A stretch of DNA of 64,000 nt from Rostrohypoxylon terebratum (taxonomy: Eukaryota; Ascomycota; Sordariomycetes; Xylariales; Hypoxylaceae), in assembly GCA_022497145.1 (NCBI GenBank), contig MU385915.1:120137-184136 (forward strand), read 5' to 3'. The notes under the pieces are model-generated. The model saw only the letters and a list, made by a program, of their open reading frames with translations. It ran no database searches and was not told the origin of the DNA. This document shows positions 13,379 to 23,967 of the stretch, piece by piece. Positions within the stretch are counted from its first letter, which is position 1, and every line of letters starts with the position of its first letter. The position numbers were made by a program, and so were the translations under genes.

Positions 13379-14679
13379 TCTACACAAAGTCTAATTTATG
13401 CTTGAACTCACGTTTTGCATCATGATGTATAAATTCTCACATCTCAACATTTTTATTCCCACGAGTCGTGTAGGTAACAAGGACATTCAAAATTTCAAAA
13501 TTTTAGAACGGAGGCAAAGGTTTTAAATATTTGTGGCTTCCCGGCTGGGTGAACGTCGACTCGAAAAATCTCGTCGTTATCATCATCATCATCATCATCA
13601 TCACGAAGATCTCTTTTTTTTAACGCGTATATCCACGTTGATATCAGACAACTACCTACCTATTTCTCTTTTCCGTCACTCTATTCTTCATCCAAAGGGT
13701 TGTGTTACTGTTATGTTGGACCGAGTCGCATGTCGAAGGCTTATCACGGTCGTCCGGTTGATACCACGCGCTGTTTTGTCTCTTAAAAGTTGTCTTTTAC
13801 GTTCGTCGTTGCTGTTATTGCGGTTGTTGTTAAGCGACTCGGGGGGAGGGAGGTTAGATACGCAGTACGCGCTATGCGGAATGCAGTGTGGGGGAGGGGG
13901 GATGGAGAGAGAGAGGTGGAGAGATGGAGATGTGATGAGAAAGAGTTGGCCTACATGATGAGGTCGCGCTGTTTGTAGTTTCGAGATACCGTGAAATGAG
14001 AACCCGGTTTACGTTTCCAAATTATGCTTACCTTTGCTTGATCGGTGATGTGAGACATGTTGTAACAATATAGCTTCGAGTAAATGTATTAAGCAAATCA
14101 CCATATCACAGAATAGGCTTCACGATGATCCTGTCAGTGGGGGTGATGCATCCAAGGTTGTTATTTTGTCGACAAACTACCTATGTACATATGAACACGT
14201 ACGAGGATGATCTAATAAAAATGTAATAAAAATGTTAAAAGTTTGGAAGCGAGATCGAGTGCGTAATTGACCACCGGTAGATGAGGTAGACAAATTAACT
14301 TCGATATAATCGTCGGTGTGTGAGAGCTTGTGTGTATGTGCGTGCTTGTTGAGAGTCCGAGCAAGATTGATGATGGAGATGTGAGTGCTTGCGAGTTGTC
14401 GTCCATCTTCTAATTCCCCCTCCCTAGCTCGGTTCCAGCTCTTGGGCGATGATCAATGTCGCGGTGCTGCTAGTGTTCATAAGGGCTGATCGTTCCAATA
14501 ATGCTTGTGGTGCTAGGTATCCATGCCCTTCCCTACCTCTTTCCTGCTAGTTCGATCCGTCGGACGTGTGTAGTTGTGGATATTTCCTATGTCCAAGCTC
14601 GATCCTGATATTCGTCCAGAGAGGTAGGTGTTTCATGCAAATAACAGGTATTCCTGGCCTAGTTAAGCAGACGCAAGAC
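13379..14679. other. Intergenic between convergent genes; CAT microsatellite
   Basis: Holds the 3' ends of two convergent genes. A (CAT) run of about 7 units lies at 13581-13603. It creates a poly-His run in a small plus-strand frame that I do not consider a gene. A purine-rich GGGAGGGG/GAGAGAG stretch lies at about 13841-13940. No RNA gene or transposon end was recognised. Confidence 0.6.
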
Positions 14680-16251
14680 CTACTTGCGTAGCTTTAACTT
14701 CGTCGTGGAGCTGGATCTCGTGCTCTGATCCGCACCGCGGACCTGGCTTGCGCTATCGCCAGGAGAGATTGAATCCGCCGACACTGAGGAGTAAGGGCGC
14801 TGGCGCTGGCGCTGATGGTTGTGGTCGTGACCGTGGTTGCGCTTGCTAGAGCTCTCACGGTGCTTGCGACTACGACGCGCAGCTAGACCCGAGCTGTCTT
14901 TAACTTCTTGTTCCATGTCGGGGATGGGGATGGAGATGGGGGCGGGGGCGGAGCGGCGGCGCTGGGAGTCGTTGCGGCGAACCTTAGGTTCCGGAGCACT
15001 AACGTCGTCGTCAACGTAGCGGTGGGTATGTGTATGGGTATGAGTGCGGGCACGGCTACGAGTACGAGCGCGGGTATCATTATGCGAGAGAGACTCGCGA
15101 TGGTGGCGGCAGCTGTGTCCTGCTTGGTCCTCCGACTCCTTGGCCTTGGCCTTAATCTTCACCGCCTCTTCTCCTTCACCATCATCGCCGTTCACGACTG
15201 CGGCAGTAGGAGGGTATGCTCTATAGCGGCAGGAACTCTTGGTACGTTCGGGAGCCATGCGAGAGCGCACCACCTCCTCATCACCCTCATCACTGCCGCT
15301 ATGCTCTTTCTTGCCGCGATCTTGCTTGTCGTGCTCGGTCGAGGGGCGGCAGTGCTGAGATCGGGATCGCGAGAACTGGTGACGATCGCGGAACTCGGCC
15401 TGAGAGCGCAACGCGCGTGGGTCCGTAGATTGCACGTGTATACCCCGGCTCCCGGGCAGCTCGACGTAACCATGTAGGTCACGTACTGGGGGCGGCTCGG
15501 CGTAATAGTTGTGCTTGGATTCGCTGCGGCGGAACTGTGGGCTATTGGCGCCAGGAAGGATGTTGGTGTGGTAGTGATGATGATGGATGTGGTAGTGGTT
15601 ATGGTGGGTGATATGGTAGCAATGCTTTCGATGAGGAGTTTGGTCGCTCGCCTCGGCAGTGGCGATGTCGGTTTCTTTCAATACTTGTTCGACATTGCGC
15701 CTGTCCTTGCTATTGTCTTTGCCATTGGTCTTGATCTTCACCTTGTCATTGGCCTTAAACTTGGGAGTGGCCTCTTGGGCCGCGACTTCAGCGGCTCTCA
15801 CAAGTTCGTGGTAAAGCTCGCTTTTTCTGTTCTGGTGGCGACGGGATGTCTTCTCGGACGGCTCCTTAAGTCTACCCTCCTCTGCCTCCTGTGTCTGCTT
15901 AGGAACAGTTGCTGACTCGGGAGGGGTAGGCTCTTGAACAACAATGATAGGATTAAGATGTTCCCCAAGCTGAGGAATTTCTGCCAGTCGAGGAAAACCG
16001 GGGTCATCTCCCATGTTCAGTATCTCACGCTCCTAAGATGCGATAGAGCTAGGGATATGACTCCTGGTTCGGCGACGCGGAATTTCATTATCGCCAGAAG
16101 ACTCGGATTGAGTCTGAACAGTAGGATGGCAATAGAAATCATTGCGAGGACGGCGAGGGTAATCATTGTCATCTGAAAGGTCCGGATTTGCCTCGCCATC
16201 GGTGACCGAGTCATCGAGAGGCTGATAGTCGGGATTTGTGTATCGTGACAT
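14680..16251 (-). CDS. His-rich, Arg/Ser-rich protein; two in-frame ORFs split by one UAG
   Basis: The main frame 16014..14680 encodes 444 aa starting MGDDPGFPRLAEIPQLGEHL. Directly upstream and in the same frame lies another open stretch from an ATG at 16251 (MSRYTNPDYQPLDDSVTDGE, 72 aa), separated from the main ORF only by TAG at 16033-16035 and six further codons. Features of the main part: a His cluster at residues 128-149 (12 His in 22 residues, including HHHH), an RTRSRARTHTHTHTH run, a KHRESSSKRNHGHDHNH run, and many Arg/Ser dipeptides. An 87-nt frame-preserving intron spanning the stop can be drawn, but its donor (GTTCAG) is poor and there is no good branch site. Options are translation from 16014 only, stop readthrough, an unusual intron, a sequencing error, or a gene with a nonsense mutation. 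The long plus-strand frames here are shadows. The His clusters suggest metal binding or condensate behaviour, which is inference. Confidence 0.6.
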
Positions 16252-16732
16252 AATCGCAATTATTTGTTCGGGAGGTAATTGGGAGAAATTGTCTTGCGTT
16301 ACGACGTAGATGGAATCGTAGGTAATTGGTAAGTGGTTTGGTGTGAAGAGATGTGAAGATGAAGAGGGTGGGGGGACAAGAAAGGTAACGACTGATTTTC
16401 TTTTCGTTCGGGTGATAAAGAAGGAAAGAATTTGCAAAGACCATGTAGTAAATTATATATAATATAAGGTGTGAAGGTGGGTGCTGACAATTTAAGTAGA
16501 GGTAACTGCCTAAAAAAAAGAAGGGTTCTCGTCACCGTCATCATCGTTTTCTATCATACACCTGACAAAAATAGAGGGGTACTTGGGACACTTCATTATT
16601 TTTTTTTTTAGGTGGGATGGGTAGGCAGTAGCATGTACAATACAGGGTATTCGTCCTTTTCTTTTCCCTCCCAAAGAATCATCCGACGTACAAGCACAAA
16701 ATAGCCAAGAAAGCGACTCACATACAGCCCTT
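16252..16732. other. Intergenic / 5' leader region
   Basis: Between the His-rich gene (transcribed leftward, starting at 16251 or 16014) and the 3' end of MIC12. Short overlapping minus-strand frames upstream of 16251 look like leader sequence. No repeat or RNA gene was seen; a T9 run lies near 16602. Confidence 0.5.
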
Positions 16733-17520
16733 CTATGCTTTTAATTGCGTGCTGGATTGCTGACCATATCTTGCAGCCAATACCTCCTCTTTGCTTCTCT
16801 CGAGCCCAGTCGTCTTTTGGTATCGTTGGTTGAGTGCCTTCTCTTCCGCAGAAAGTTTGGATGATACCTCCTCGACCTTCTCACTTGATCCTACTACCGC
16901 CGACTTTGCCCAACTGAAACCGCTTGCGATAGCGCCGAATATCGAACCTTTCGTCTCCTGGGCCTTCTCTTCCGTCTTAGCGACTGCTTCGGAACCCTTT
17001 ACCTTCGCATTCGTCAAGGCATTCTTAGTAGCTGAAGATACAGCGGTCGCCTTCTCCTTGGCGGCGGCGGCATCTGCTTTTCTTTGGTCCTTCTCGACCT
17101 GTTCCTGGGCTTCACTAAACGCCTTGGCCCATAGTCGAGAGAGGGCAGCTTCGGCATCCTCACGAACTTCGTCCCAGTTTTTGCTCTGAGCCCATCGGAC
17201 AGCTCCTTCTACTTCTGAGTTCCATCGATCCTTGGCTTTCTCTGTGAAGTGAGCGCGCTCTGCCGCTGCGATCTCGGCCCTCGTGGGCGGCAGTGCTGGT
17301 GGAAGTGGATCGATGATGCTTGATAGTAGATATGTCTGTTGCCGAAGGACAGCGGCTTGGTGTTCTCTGCTCCGTTGGTGTGCTAATACGGTCAGGTAGG
17401 CTATCGAGAGGGTGAGGGTCACGCCTCCGGTCTATAAAGTAGGCAATCCAATTAGAGAATGTTTGATAAAGACTGATATGATGTTTTATATTCACGTACG
17501 AAACCAGTTGTGAAGCCCAT
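16733..17520 (-). CDS. MIC12: MICOS complex subunit MIC12
   Basis: Model: complement(join(16733..17431,17500..17520)), 239 aa. The 21-nt first exon encodes MGFTTGF. A 68-nt intron (GTACGT donor, TATAG acceptor) follows, and the second exon continues TGGVTLTLSIAYLTVLAHQR. This MGF..GF.GG..L start followed by one short membrane helix (residues about 8-22) and a conserved QRSREHQAAVLRQQ segment is typical of fungal MIC12/Aim5. MIC12 is a small inner-membrane protein that links the MIC60 and MIC10 subcomplexes at mitochondrial cristae junctions. The rest is a long charged helical region with many Ala/Lys/Glu (residues 60-150) facing the intermembrane space. A model beginning at the GTG at 17422 would lose the N-terminus. 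It is head to head with the bL17m gene. Confidence 0.88.
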
Positions 17521-17965
17521 GGTGAGCTGTTTAATGTGCGCGCTACGGCGCAAACCTGATTATCTGCCAACTGAAGAGAAACGCAAACTCAAACAGAAGA
17601 AACGAATGTGGTATTCCCAAGCCCATACACACTTTTCCCAGGGAGAAGAGCTTGATTGCCCTCAAGAAAACGTTGTTAAAGTGAAGTGGAAGTCAATTGA
17701 AGATTCCAAGGCGGAAGTTTAATGTTCGTCATCAAATGAAAATCGCGCTAAGTACCAAGTACCAAAGTACATCTCTCAGCTCGGCCCGTGCACCAACCTT
17801 AAAAGCTAGACCCGATTGACCCAATTAAAATCGACGATGGTGAAAGACTGAAAGTACTTCCGTACCCCTGTCGATTACCCTCAAGATCGAACATCACCAA
17901 GTCTCGAAACATCAATCCCACCATAAAAACACCCATTGCTCGCCCCAAACCCGAGCAATTGAAGG
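17521..17965. promoter_or_regulatory. Shared head-to-head promoter, MIC12 / bL17m
   Basis: 445 bp separate the start codons of two divergently transcribed genes, both for mitochondrial proteins. The small plus-strand frame inside (17510-17722) overlaps the MIC12 start and is not convincing. No specific factor site was identified. Confidence 0.5.
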
Positions 17966-18624
17966 ATGGCTGGAGGTCTAGTCAAGTACCGGCACTTAAG
18001 TCGGAAATCCTCGCACCGACAGGCCTTGCTGCGAAATCTGTTGACGGCACTCGTCCAGCACGAGCGAATCCACACGACATGGCCCAAGGCCAAGGAAACC
18101 CAGCGACTGGCCGACAAGCTGATCACCATTGCGAAGCGGAATAACGAGACCAGTAGGCGGAAAGCCCAAGGAATATTATACGTATGTCTCTCTCTACCTC
18201 CCACGCATACCCGGAGACCAACCACCCCACCACGAATACCGACTAACTTGATAAACCCCAGACCCCTCACGCCCTCCTCCCCAAACTCTTCGGCGAGCTA
18301 CGCCGCCGGTACGCCGACCGACCGGGCGGGTACACCCGGGTCCTGCGCACCGAGCCGAAATCGAAGTACGACCAAGGCGACAGCGCGATCCTGGAGCTGG
18401 TCGACGGGCCGCGGGACATGCGGTTCGCGATGACGGCGGCGGCGGTGGCGCGGGACCAGAAGATGGGCAAGCAGTCGACGTACTACACGCTGCTGAACAA
18501 GAAGAAGGTGACGCAGTTCCGGAAGAACGGCGCGGACGAGTTCAGCAAGATGGTTACCAAGGTCGCCAAGTTGAGCTTGGACAAGAGAGTTTTGAACCCG
18601 GCGAATCCGTCGCATAACTTGTAA
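17966..18624 (+). CDS. Mitochondrial large-subunit ribosomal protein bL17m
   Basis: Model: join(17966..18181,18262..18624), 192 aa. The 80-nt intron has GTATGT, a CTAAC branch and CCCAG, phase 0. The N-terminal half (MAGGLVKYRHLSRKSSHRQA and LLRNLLTALVQHERIHTTWP, then KAKETQRLADKLI) is a clear match to the bacterial L17 family, a core 50S protein near the exit tunnel. The bacterial core is about 120 residues; fungal mitochondrial versions (MRPL8 type) carry extra C-terminal sequence, as here (TYYTLLNKKKVTQFRKNG). An alternative ATG at 17959 is out of frame with the family sequence. The gene is head to head with MIC12 and tail to tail with UTP25. Exon 2 is noticeably GC-rich compared with exon 1. 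Confidence 0.93.
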
Positions 18625-18927
18625 GCGTGGGATTTGGTGGGGAGGGGAAGAGGGCGTAGGTGCTCAGGGGAGGCCGGGTTACGTTTTGACTTGGGAAATG
18701 AGCGCGAACTCTATCATGGCTGTCGAAGAGGGCCATACTAGGTTCTCTGGACCAAGTACGTACGACGGGTGTTGTATGAAATATGTACAAATACTGCTAC
18801 AGCACATACAAGAAGAAAAAAATCGAACAATCTACAACTATACTGACGTCTCCAGCATCGGTGAATATGTTAATTTCTAAATTGGTAGGTATTGATCATC
18901 CCGAATTACTCTTAAGTCTCATTTGTA
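18625..18927. other. Convergent 3' intergenic region
   Basis: A 303-bp gap between the stop codons of bL17m (plus) and UTP25 (minus). It must hold both 3' UTRs; A-rich stretches occur around 18808-18840. No other feature was seen. Confidence 0.6.
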
Positions 18928-21245
18928 TCATATAAAATCAAACGTATCCCCCCTATCCCTAACCATCTTCCCCACCCTCTTACTCCCGACCACCCTCTCC
19001 AGCCTCAACAAATCGTACTTGGAAAACAGCACCCTGACACTGCCCTGCCCGGGCTCGATCCTCAAGTCCTGCTCGCTCTTGCTCAAGTACCCGCCGACGA
19101 TCTCCTTGTAGAAGATCGGGTTGTCGGGTAGCCCGTACATGACGACCCTGCGCACGCCCCTAACGGCGTAGCGTCGGAAGTGGTGCGCGCGCTCCGTGTA
19201 CAGCAGCACCTGGTGTCGGCCGTTGAGGAAATGCGAGCGTGCGCGCGACGCCTCCGGCACGTCCGCGTACTCGCTGACGGCGCCGAACGTGACGTTGGCG
19301 CAGGATGGGTTCGTCGCGAAGTAATTGCGCACGCGCACGAAGTCGAGGTATGATGGTACGAATATCAAGGTACCGGTTAGATCTTTCCCTCTTTTCGTTA
19401 AAGAGGGCAATACTGCGCTTGTGAAGTACTCGAACCTGGCATCGGGTTCGCTGGCTACTGATGACGCTTCGAAACGCGAGAACGTCTGTTTAGCCCTGAC
19501 TAAGCCCCCTAGCTCTTCTATCGCGCCACCATACGATTCAGGCTGCACGCGCAGTCGTCCAGCCCAGTTCGTTCCGTACCTGCGGTGCAGCTCTGCGAGC
19601 TCAGGCGTGTTGAAAGCGGAGATGATGATATTTTGGCGGAAATTCGGGGCCTGGCTCTCGAGATACCATTCCCGCACCCTGCTAAAATCGCAGTCGTGCG
19701 CCTCCCGCGGCTGCAGGTTGAGGTGCTCGAACACGTATTCTACGTGCTCCCAATTCTGCATGAGCAGCGCGTCCGCCTGATCGACTACGACGACCTCGAT
19801 CGAGCTGAGGAAGTCAAAGTCTACCTTCTTCGACTTCTTGTCCTCTTCTGACCCGATCGCCATGCGTAAGCCCAGGGGCGAGGCTATGAGGATGTCTGAG
19901 TTGTAGAATTGCGAAAAATACTTTATGGTCTTCCGCGTAAACTTGATTCCGATGCGGAACATGTCATCATCATTACCTTCGAAGAGTTCCCGGAAATCTT
20001 CGGGACGGTCTGTCGCGAACTTAGCGTCCTTGTCGAGGTACGACTCGTCGAAGCGTTTCCTATTTTCTTGCTGCTCGGGTTCGCACAGGGAGCATATCAT
20101 ATTAACCATTTTGACGGCCGAGTTGCGGGTTGGTAGTATCATTAAGACTTTTGGTCGCGTAAAACCCTGGTCCCTCGGCTCAAAATCGCTGTTCTCGCCC
20201 TCTTTTGCGAGCTTGGCATTATTTTTGATAACCCGATCACGAGTCCTATAATATGATTAGCTTCATATCTCTTTGTTTTCATTAAAACACAATCAAAACT
20301 TACTTGAAGACATGATTCACACTATGGAGACACGCCATCCGCCGTAAATTCTCGGTATTCCTGGTTGTACGCCCACAGAATAGGAGATCATTATAGGCGA
20401 ATGTTAGGGGGTATAGGACCTGTTCCAGTTTGTCGAAATCTGGCCTTTTTCGACTGGCTGTCTCGGCAAGCCTTTGCTTAAGCTTCAGACTTGATGGTCC
20501 GAGTATAGGAGATGGGAGTGGGGTCGATTGGGTTGAGTCTTTGCCAGGGAGGTTCCGTATTATCCTCCAACCATTCTGTTCCGAGTGTGTCTGGGTATAT
20601 TCGTTCGCTTTAATGGCCTTGAGACGTTTTGATACGACGCCTTGATCTGGACTGACGAAGTGAGTCTCAAAGGGATCGGATGAATCTGGGATATCATCCT
20701 CGTCATCATCATCTTCTTCTTCGATTTCATCTTCTGGACCTTCCTCCGCCTCTTCTACGTGATCAATATCTTGATTTTCATCCTCACTGACTTCCTCAAG
20801 TTCCGGTTTTCCAGGCTTCTCAGGCTTTGAATCTGACTTATTATCGTCCGGTTGATGATCAAGTTTTCTCCTTTTAGAGCTAGGAGCGGTTGACTCCTTT
20901 GATAAACTCAGCATCAAAGCAAAGTATGGTCTGCTAGCTGTAGGCTCCTCTTCTTCCTCTGATTCAGATTCTTCATCCTGAGACTCTTCATCTGGTGAAA
21001 GCTGCTCCTCCTCAGATACTTCGCTTTCCGACTCTCTGCAAACAGTATTAGAGTTGATTTTAGGATAGATATATAAATCTGAAAGGGTTTAAAACTTACT
21101 CAATTTCGGCAAGTCTTTGACTATCAAACTTGGGAGCTCCTCCAAAGGCTCTCTTCCCTCCCCTTCCACCTCTTCCTCCGCCTCTACCTCCCCTTCCTCT
21201 AGGAGGGCCACCGCGGCGACCACCTCCTCGGAACCTACCGGCCAT
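18928..21245 (-). CDS. UTP25: U3 snoRNA-associated protein UTP25 (SSU processome)
   Basis: Model: complement(join(18928..20245,20304..21035,21100..21245)), 731 aa. Both introns (58 and 64 nt) have GTAAGT donors and phase 2. The N-terminus is an RGG-rich tail (residues about 3-30, GRFRGGG...GGRGGKRAF), followed by a long acidic region (Glu/Asp/Ser runs, residues about 48-170). The family signature [11 protein letters not shown] lies at the boundary between acidic blocks. The C-terminal part is a degenerate DEAD-like helicase fold with [51 protein letters not shown] and, at the end, [21 protein letters not shown]25 acts in the nucleolus in 18S rRNA maturation; the family lacks helicase ATPase motifs, and I see no Walker A or DEAD box here. 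It is divergent from eIF3f. Confidence 0.95.
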
Positions 21246-21733
21246 ATTATGAGTCAATCAATTATTATTATTAGCAGCGATTTATTCTCATTTTTAAAAG
21301 AAAGGTACAAGCATGGATTGTGGTATTTAATATAAAAAAAGAAGTCGCAAGTTGAAATCGACCAAAAAAAGTTACAGAATTTCACATCAGCCTTGCAGAA
21401 ATTCTTGCGCATAAGCCACGGCGCCCCATAAATATACTTTAGCCACACTCCACCAAGTTACCACCAACCCCTGTCGAACCAAAAACTGTTATCGTTATCA
21501 CCCCCACATCCCTTCCTCCTCTTGTCAGCCTTGCCCACAACCCGTCCCTTCACCCCACTACCGAACGTGAAAATTACAACATCTTCCAAAAAAAAGTCTC
21601 GATTGATTTTCAAAATTTCCGCGAGAGAGCTGGAAAAACGCGGCGAACGCTCCTTTGACTCCAAAACGCACCCGCAATCAACACTCTCCCCCGAATCATC
21701 GATTTTGACAAAAGAAGCGAAGAAACCGCAATC
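21246..21733. promoter_or_regulatory. Shared head-to-head promoter, UTP25 / eIF3f
   Basis: 488 bp between two divergent translation-related genes. Short frames inside are not supported. An ATT repeat (AATTATTATTATTAGC) lies at about 21259-21275 near the UTP25 leader. Confidence 0.5.
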
Positions 21734-22931
21734 ATGGCTGTCGACACAGAGCCGTTTCTTCACTTATCGCGGCCCTTGGCGCCCACGACGCTGAATTACC
21801 AGCACAACATCGCCCCGCTCTCCGTCAACATCCAACCTCAAGTATGACGTCTCTCCTAGCCATCCCATTTCATGTGTTCTATCTATAAAATATAAATTCA
21901 ATATGTTAAATATGTAAATACTAATCAACCATAAACAGGCTATCCTCTCCATCCTCGACCACGCCACCCGCCGCGACATCCGCCCCGCGCCGACCTCCTC
22001 CTCGCGAGTGATCGGCGCCCTAGTGGGCACGCGGTCCGAGGACGGCAGCGAAGCCAACGTATCGTCGTCCTTCGCGATCCCGCACACGGAGAACGAGGAC
22101 CAAGTGGAAGTGGACGTGGAGTACCAGAAGAACATGCTGTCGCTGCACCTGCGCGCGCACCCGCGCGAGACGCTGCTCGGCTGGTACACGACGAGCCACG
22201 AGCTGAACAGCTTCAGCGCGCTGATCCAGAACTTCTTCGCCTCGCCCGAGACCGGCACCTTCCCGCACCCCGCCGTGCACCTGACCGTGTCTGCCGAGCC
22301 CGGCGCCGACATCCGCACCCGCGCCTACATCTCCGCCCCCGTCGCCGTCAACGCCGAGCGCGCCTCCGAGTCCTGCCTCTTCATCCAGGTCCCCCACAAG
22401 CTCGCCTACAACGACGCCGAGCGCTCGGCGCTCGACCTGATCTCGACCGCGCGGGACGCCGAATCGCGCTCCGCGCCCGTCATCTCCGACGTCGAGTCCT
22501 TGACCCGTAGCCTGGAGCACACCCTAGACCTACTCGACCGCGTATCCGAGTACGTCGGCGGCGTAATCGACGAGGAGCGCGAGCCGAACAACGCCTTAGG
22601 CCAGTACCTGATGTCAGCTTTATCCCTAGCGCCCAAGGTGGACCCGGCGAGCATTGAGTCCGACTTCAACAACCACATCCAGGACGTGCTGATGGTGAGC
22701 TACCTTGCCAACAGCATCCGCACGCAGATCGACCTATCCCAGCGCCTCGCCACCGCCGTCCTCGCCTCCGACGACAGCAAGGCCGATGGCAAGGACGGCG
22801 ACAAAGACGGCAAGCCCGAGCGCGGCGAGCGTGGCCAGCGAGGCGGAAAGAGAGGCGGCCGAGGCGGACGCGGAGGCGGCGGCGGCGGTAACCAGCAGCA
22901 ACGTGGCGAGCCGCGGGAGAATGGCGAGTGA
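21734..22931 (+). CDS. Eukaryotic translation initiation factor 3 subunit F
   Basis: Model: join(21734..21841,21939..22931), 366 aa. The 97-nt intron starts GTATGA and ends ACAG after a CTAAT branch, phase 0. Exon 1 encodes [20 protein letters not shown]. The MPN domain occupies residues about 27-165 ([45 protein letters not shown]); the HxH-D metal site of active JAMM proteases is missing, as is usual for eIF3f. The C-terminal helices ([20 protein letters not shown]) match the eIF3f/h core. eIF3f with eIF3h forms the MPN dimer of the eIF3 octamer on the 40S subunit. An RGG-rich tail ([17 protein letters not shown], residues about 330-350) ends the protein. Exon 2 is strongly GC-rich, with C/G at most third positions, consistent with high expression. 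Confidence 0.95.
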
Positions 22932-23967
22932 AGAGCTGGTCTTGTCCCACCGTACACCGCGTCCTCCAGATACACCCCTGCTCCCTCCGACTACGAGAGC
23001 CTACGATGATTCATTCACGACGTTCTAAAAAAAACGAGGGTCGGGGAAAATAGGCCGCGCAACAATAACAAAACTAGGAACAAAACACTCGGGTGGATCA
23101 GAGGAAGGGGGAAACGTGGGAATCATCATCATTGCTTGCTTGCTTGCCGCTCTGTTCTGTTTGGTATCGCATATTGCATACGTCTCAATCAGCACGCGTT
23201 CGGCGAGGGTTTTTCAAAAAAAGGTCGCGAGGCAAGGCGAGGCAAAGGCAAAGCAGGCAAAAATGCATGTACGTAATGTGAAGATACGCAATCGAGGTTA
23301 CCACTAGGCGTTTACTCGGGGGGAATCTTCAGTAATTACCATTAAAAAAACGAAACAATAGACCGCGATTGCGGCGACGAACATCACAAAATTGATGAAC
23401 AAGGGCATCCGTGACTTGATTGATTGCCGGTAATCTTTTTGTGATTTCTGGAATACAGTACAGACCTGATGTATCCATTACGTATTAAGCTAAAGGGGCA
23501 ACTATGGCAAAAGGGATGGGTGGGTGTATAAGTAGATAGGTGGATGGAGCAATATCTTAATGCTTGTGATAAAAATTGCTCTCGTTATTCTACCTTGATA
23601 TCAGCAAATACTATAACCGCCGTCATCATAATCCTAGGCAGCCCGGAACCTAGGACCTGTCCACGTGGAGTGGAGTTTCCTTCTACATCGAATATGTCGG
23701 CTACTGATATCTCTGACCTCAGCGCTCTTACAAAAAAGGGGCAAGGAGATCTTTCGTCATTCCCGTCAACGTGTCTTAATTTAAACCCACCTGCGCCGTA
23801 AACGCCAACCAATGATACCATAATAGCAGCCCGCCAATTTTACGCCGGTGTCATTGTCTCTCGTGGATGCCCTTTATCCATCCGCCTCGAGTCTTCACCG
23901 AAAAGAATTAACACCACCAATGCTTGCTAACTTTTCATGCGTGTATTTGTGTTGCGCGAGTCTTTGT
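22932..23967. other. Convergent intergenic region
   Basis: About 1 kb between the 3' ends of eIF3f and the R3H-SUZ gene. It contains A-rich tracts and small overlapping frames on both strands, none supported. No transposon ends or RNA genes were recognised. Confidence 0.55.

Noticed and set aside
13533..13958. 141-codon plus-strand frame with an 8-His run
   Set aside because: The His run comes from the CAT microsatellite; the remainder is low-information and lies in a convergent intergenic region.
14908..15915. Long plus-strand frames (189 and 134 codons)
   Set aside because: Antisense shadows of the His/Arg/Ser-rich gene; repetitive Val/Met-Gly translation and no domain.
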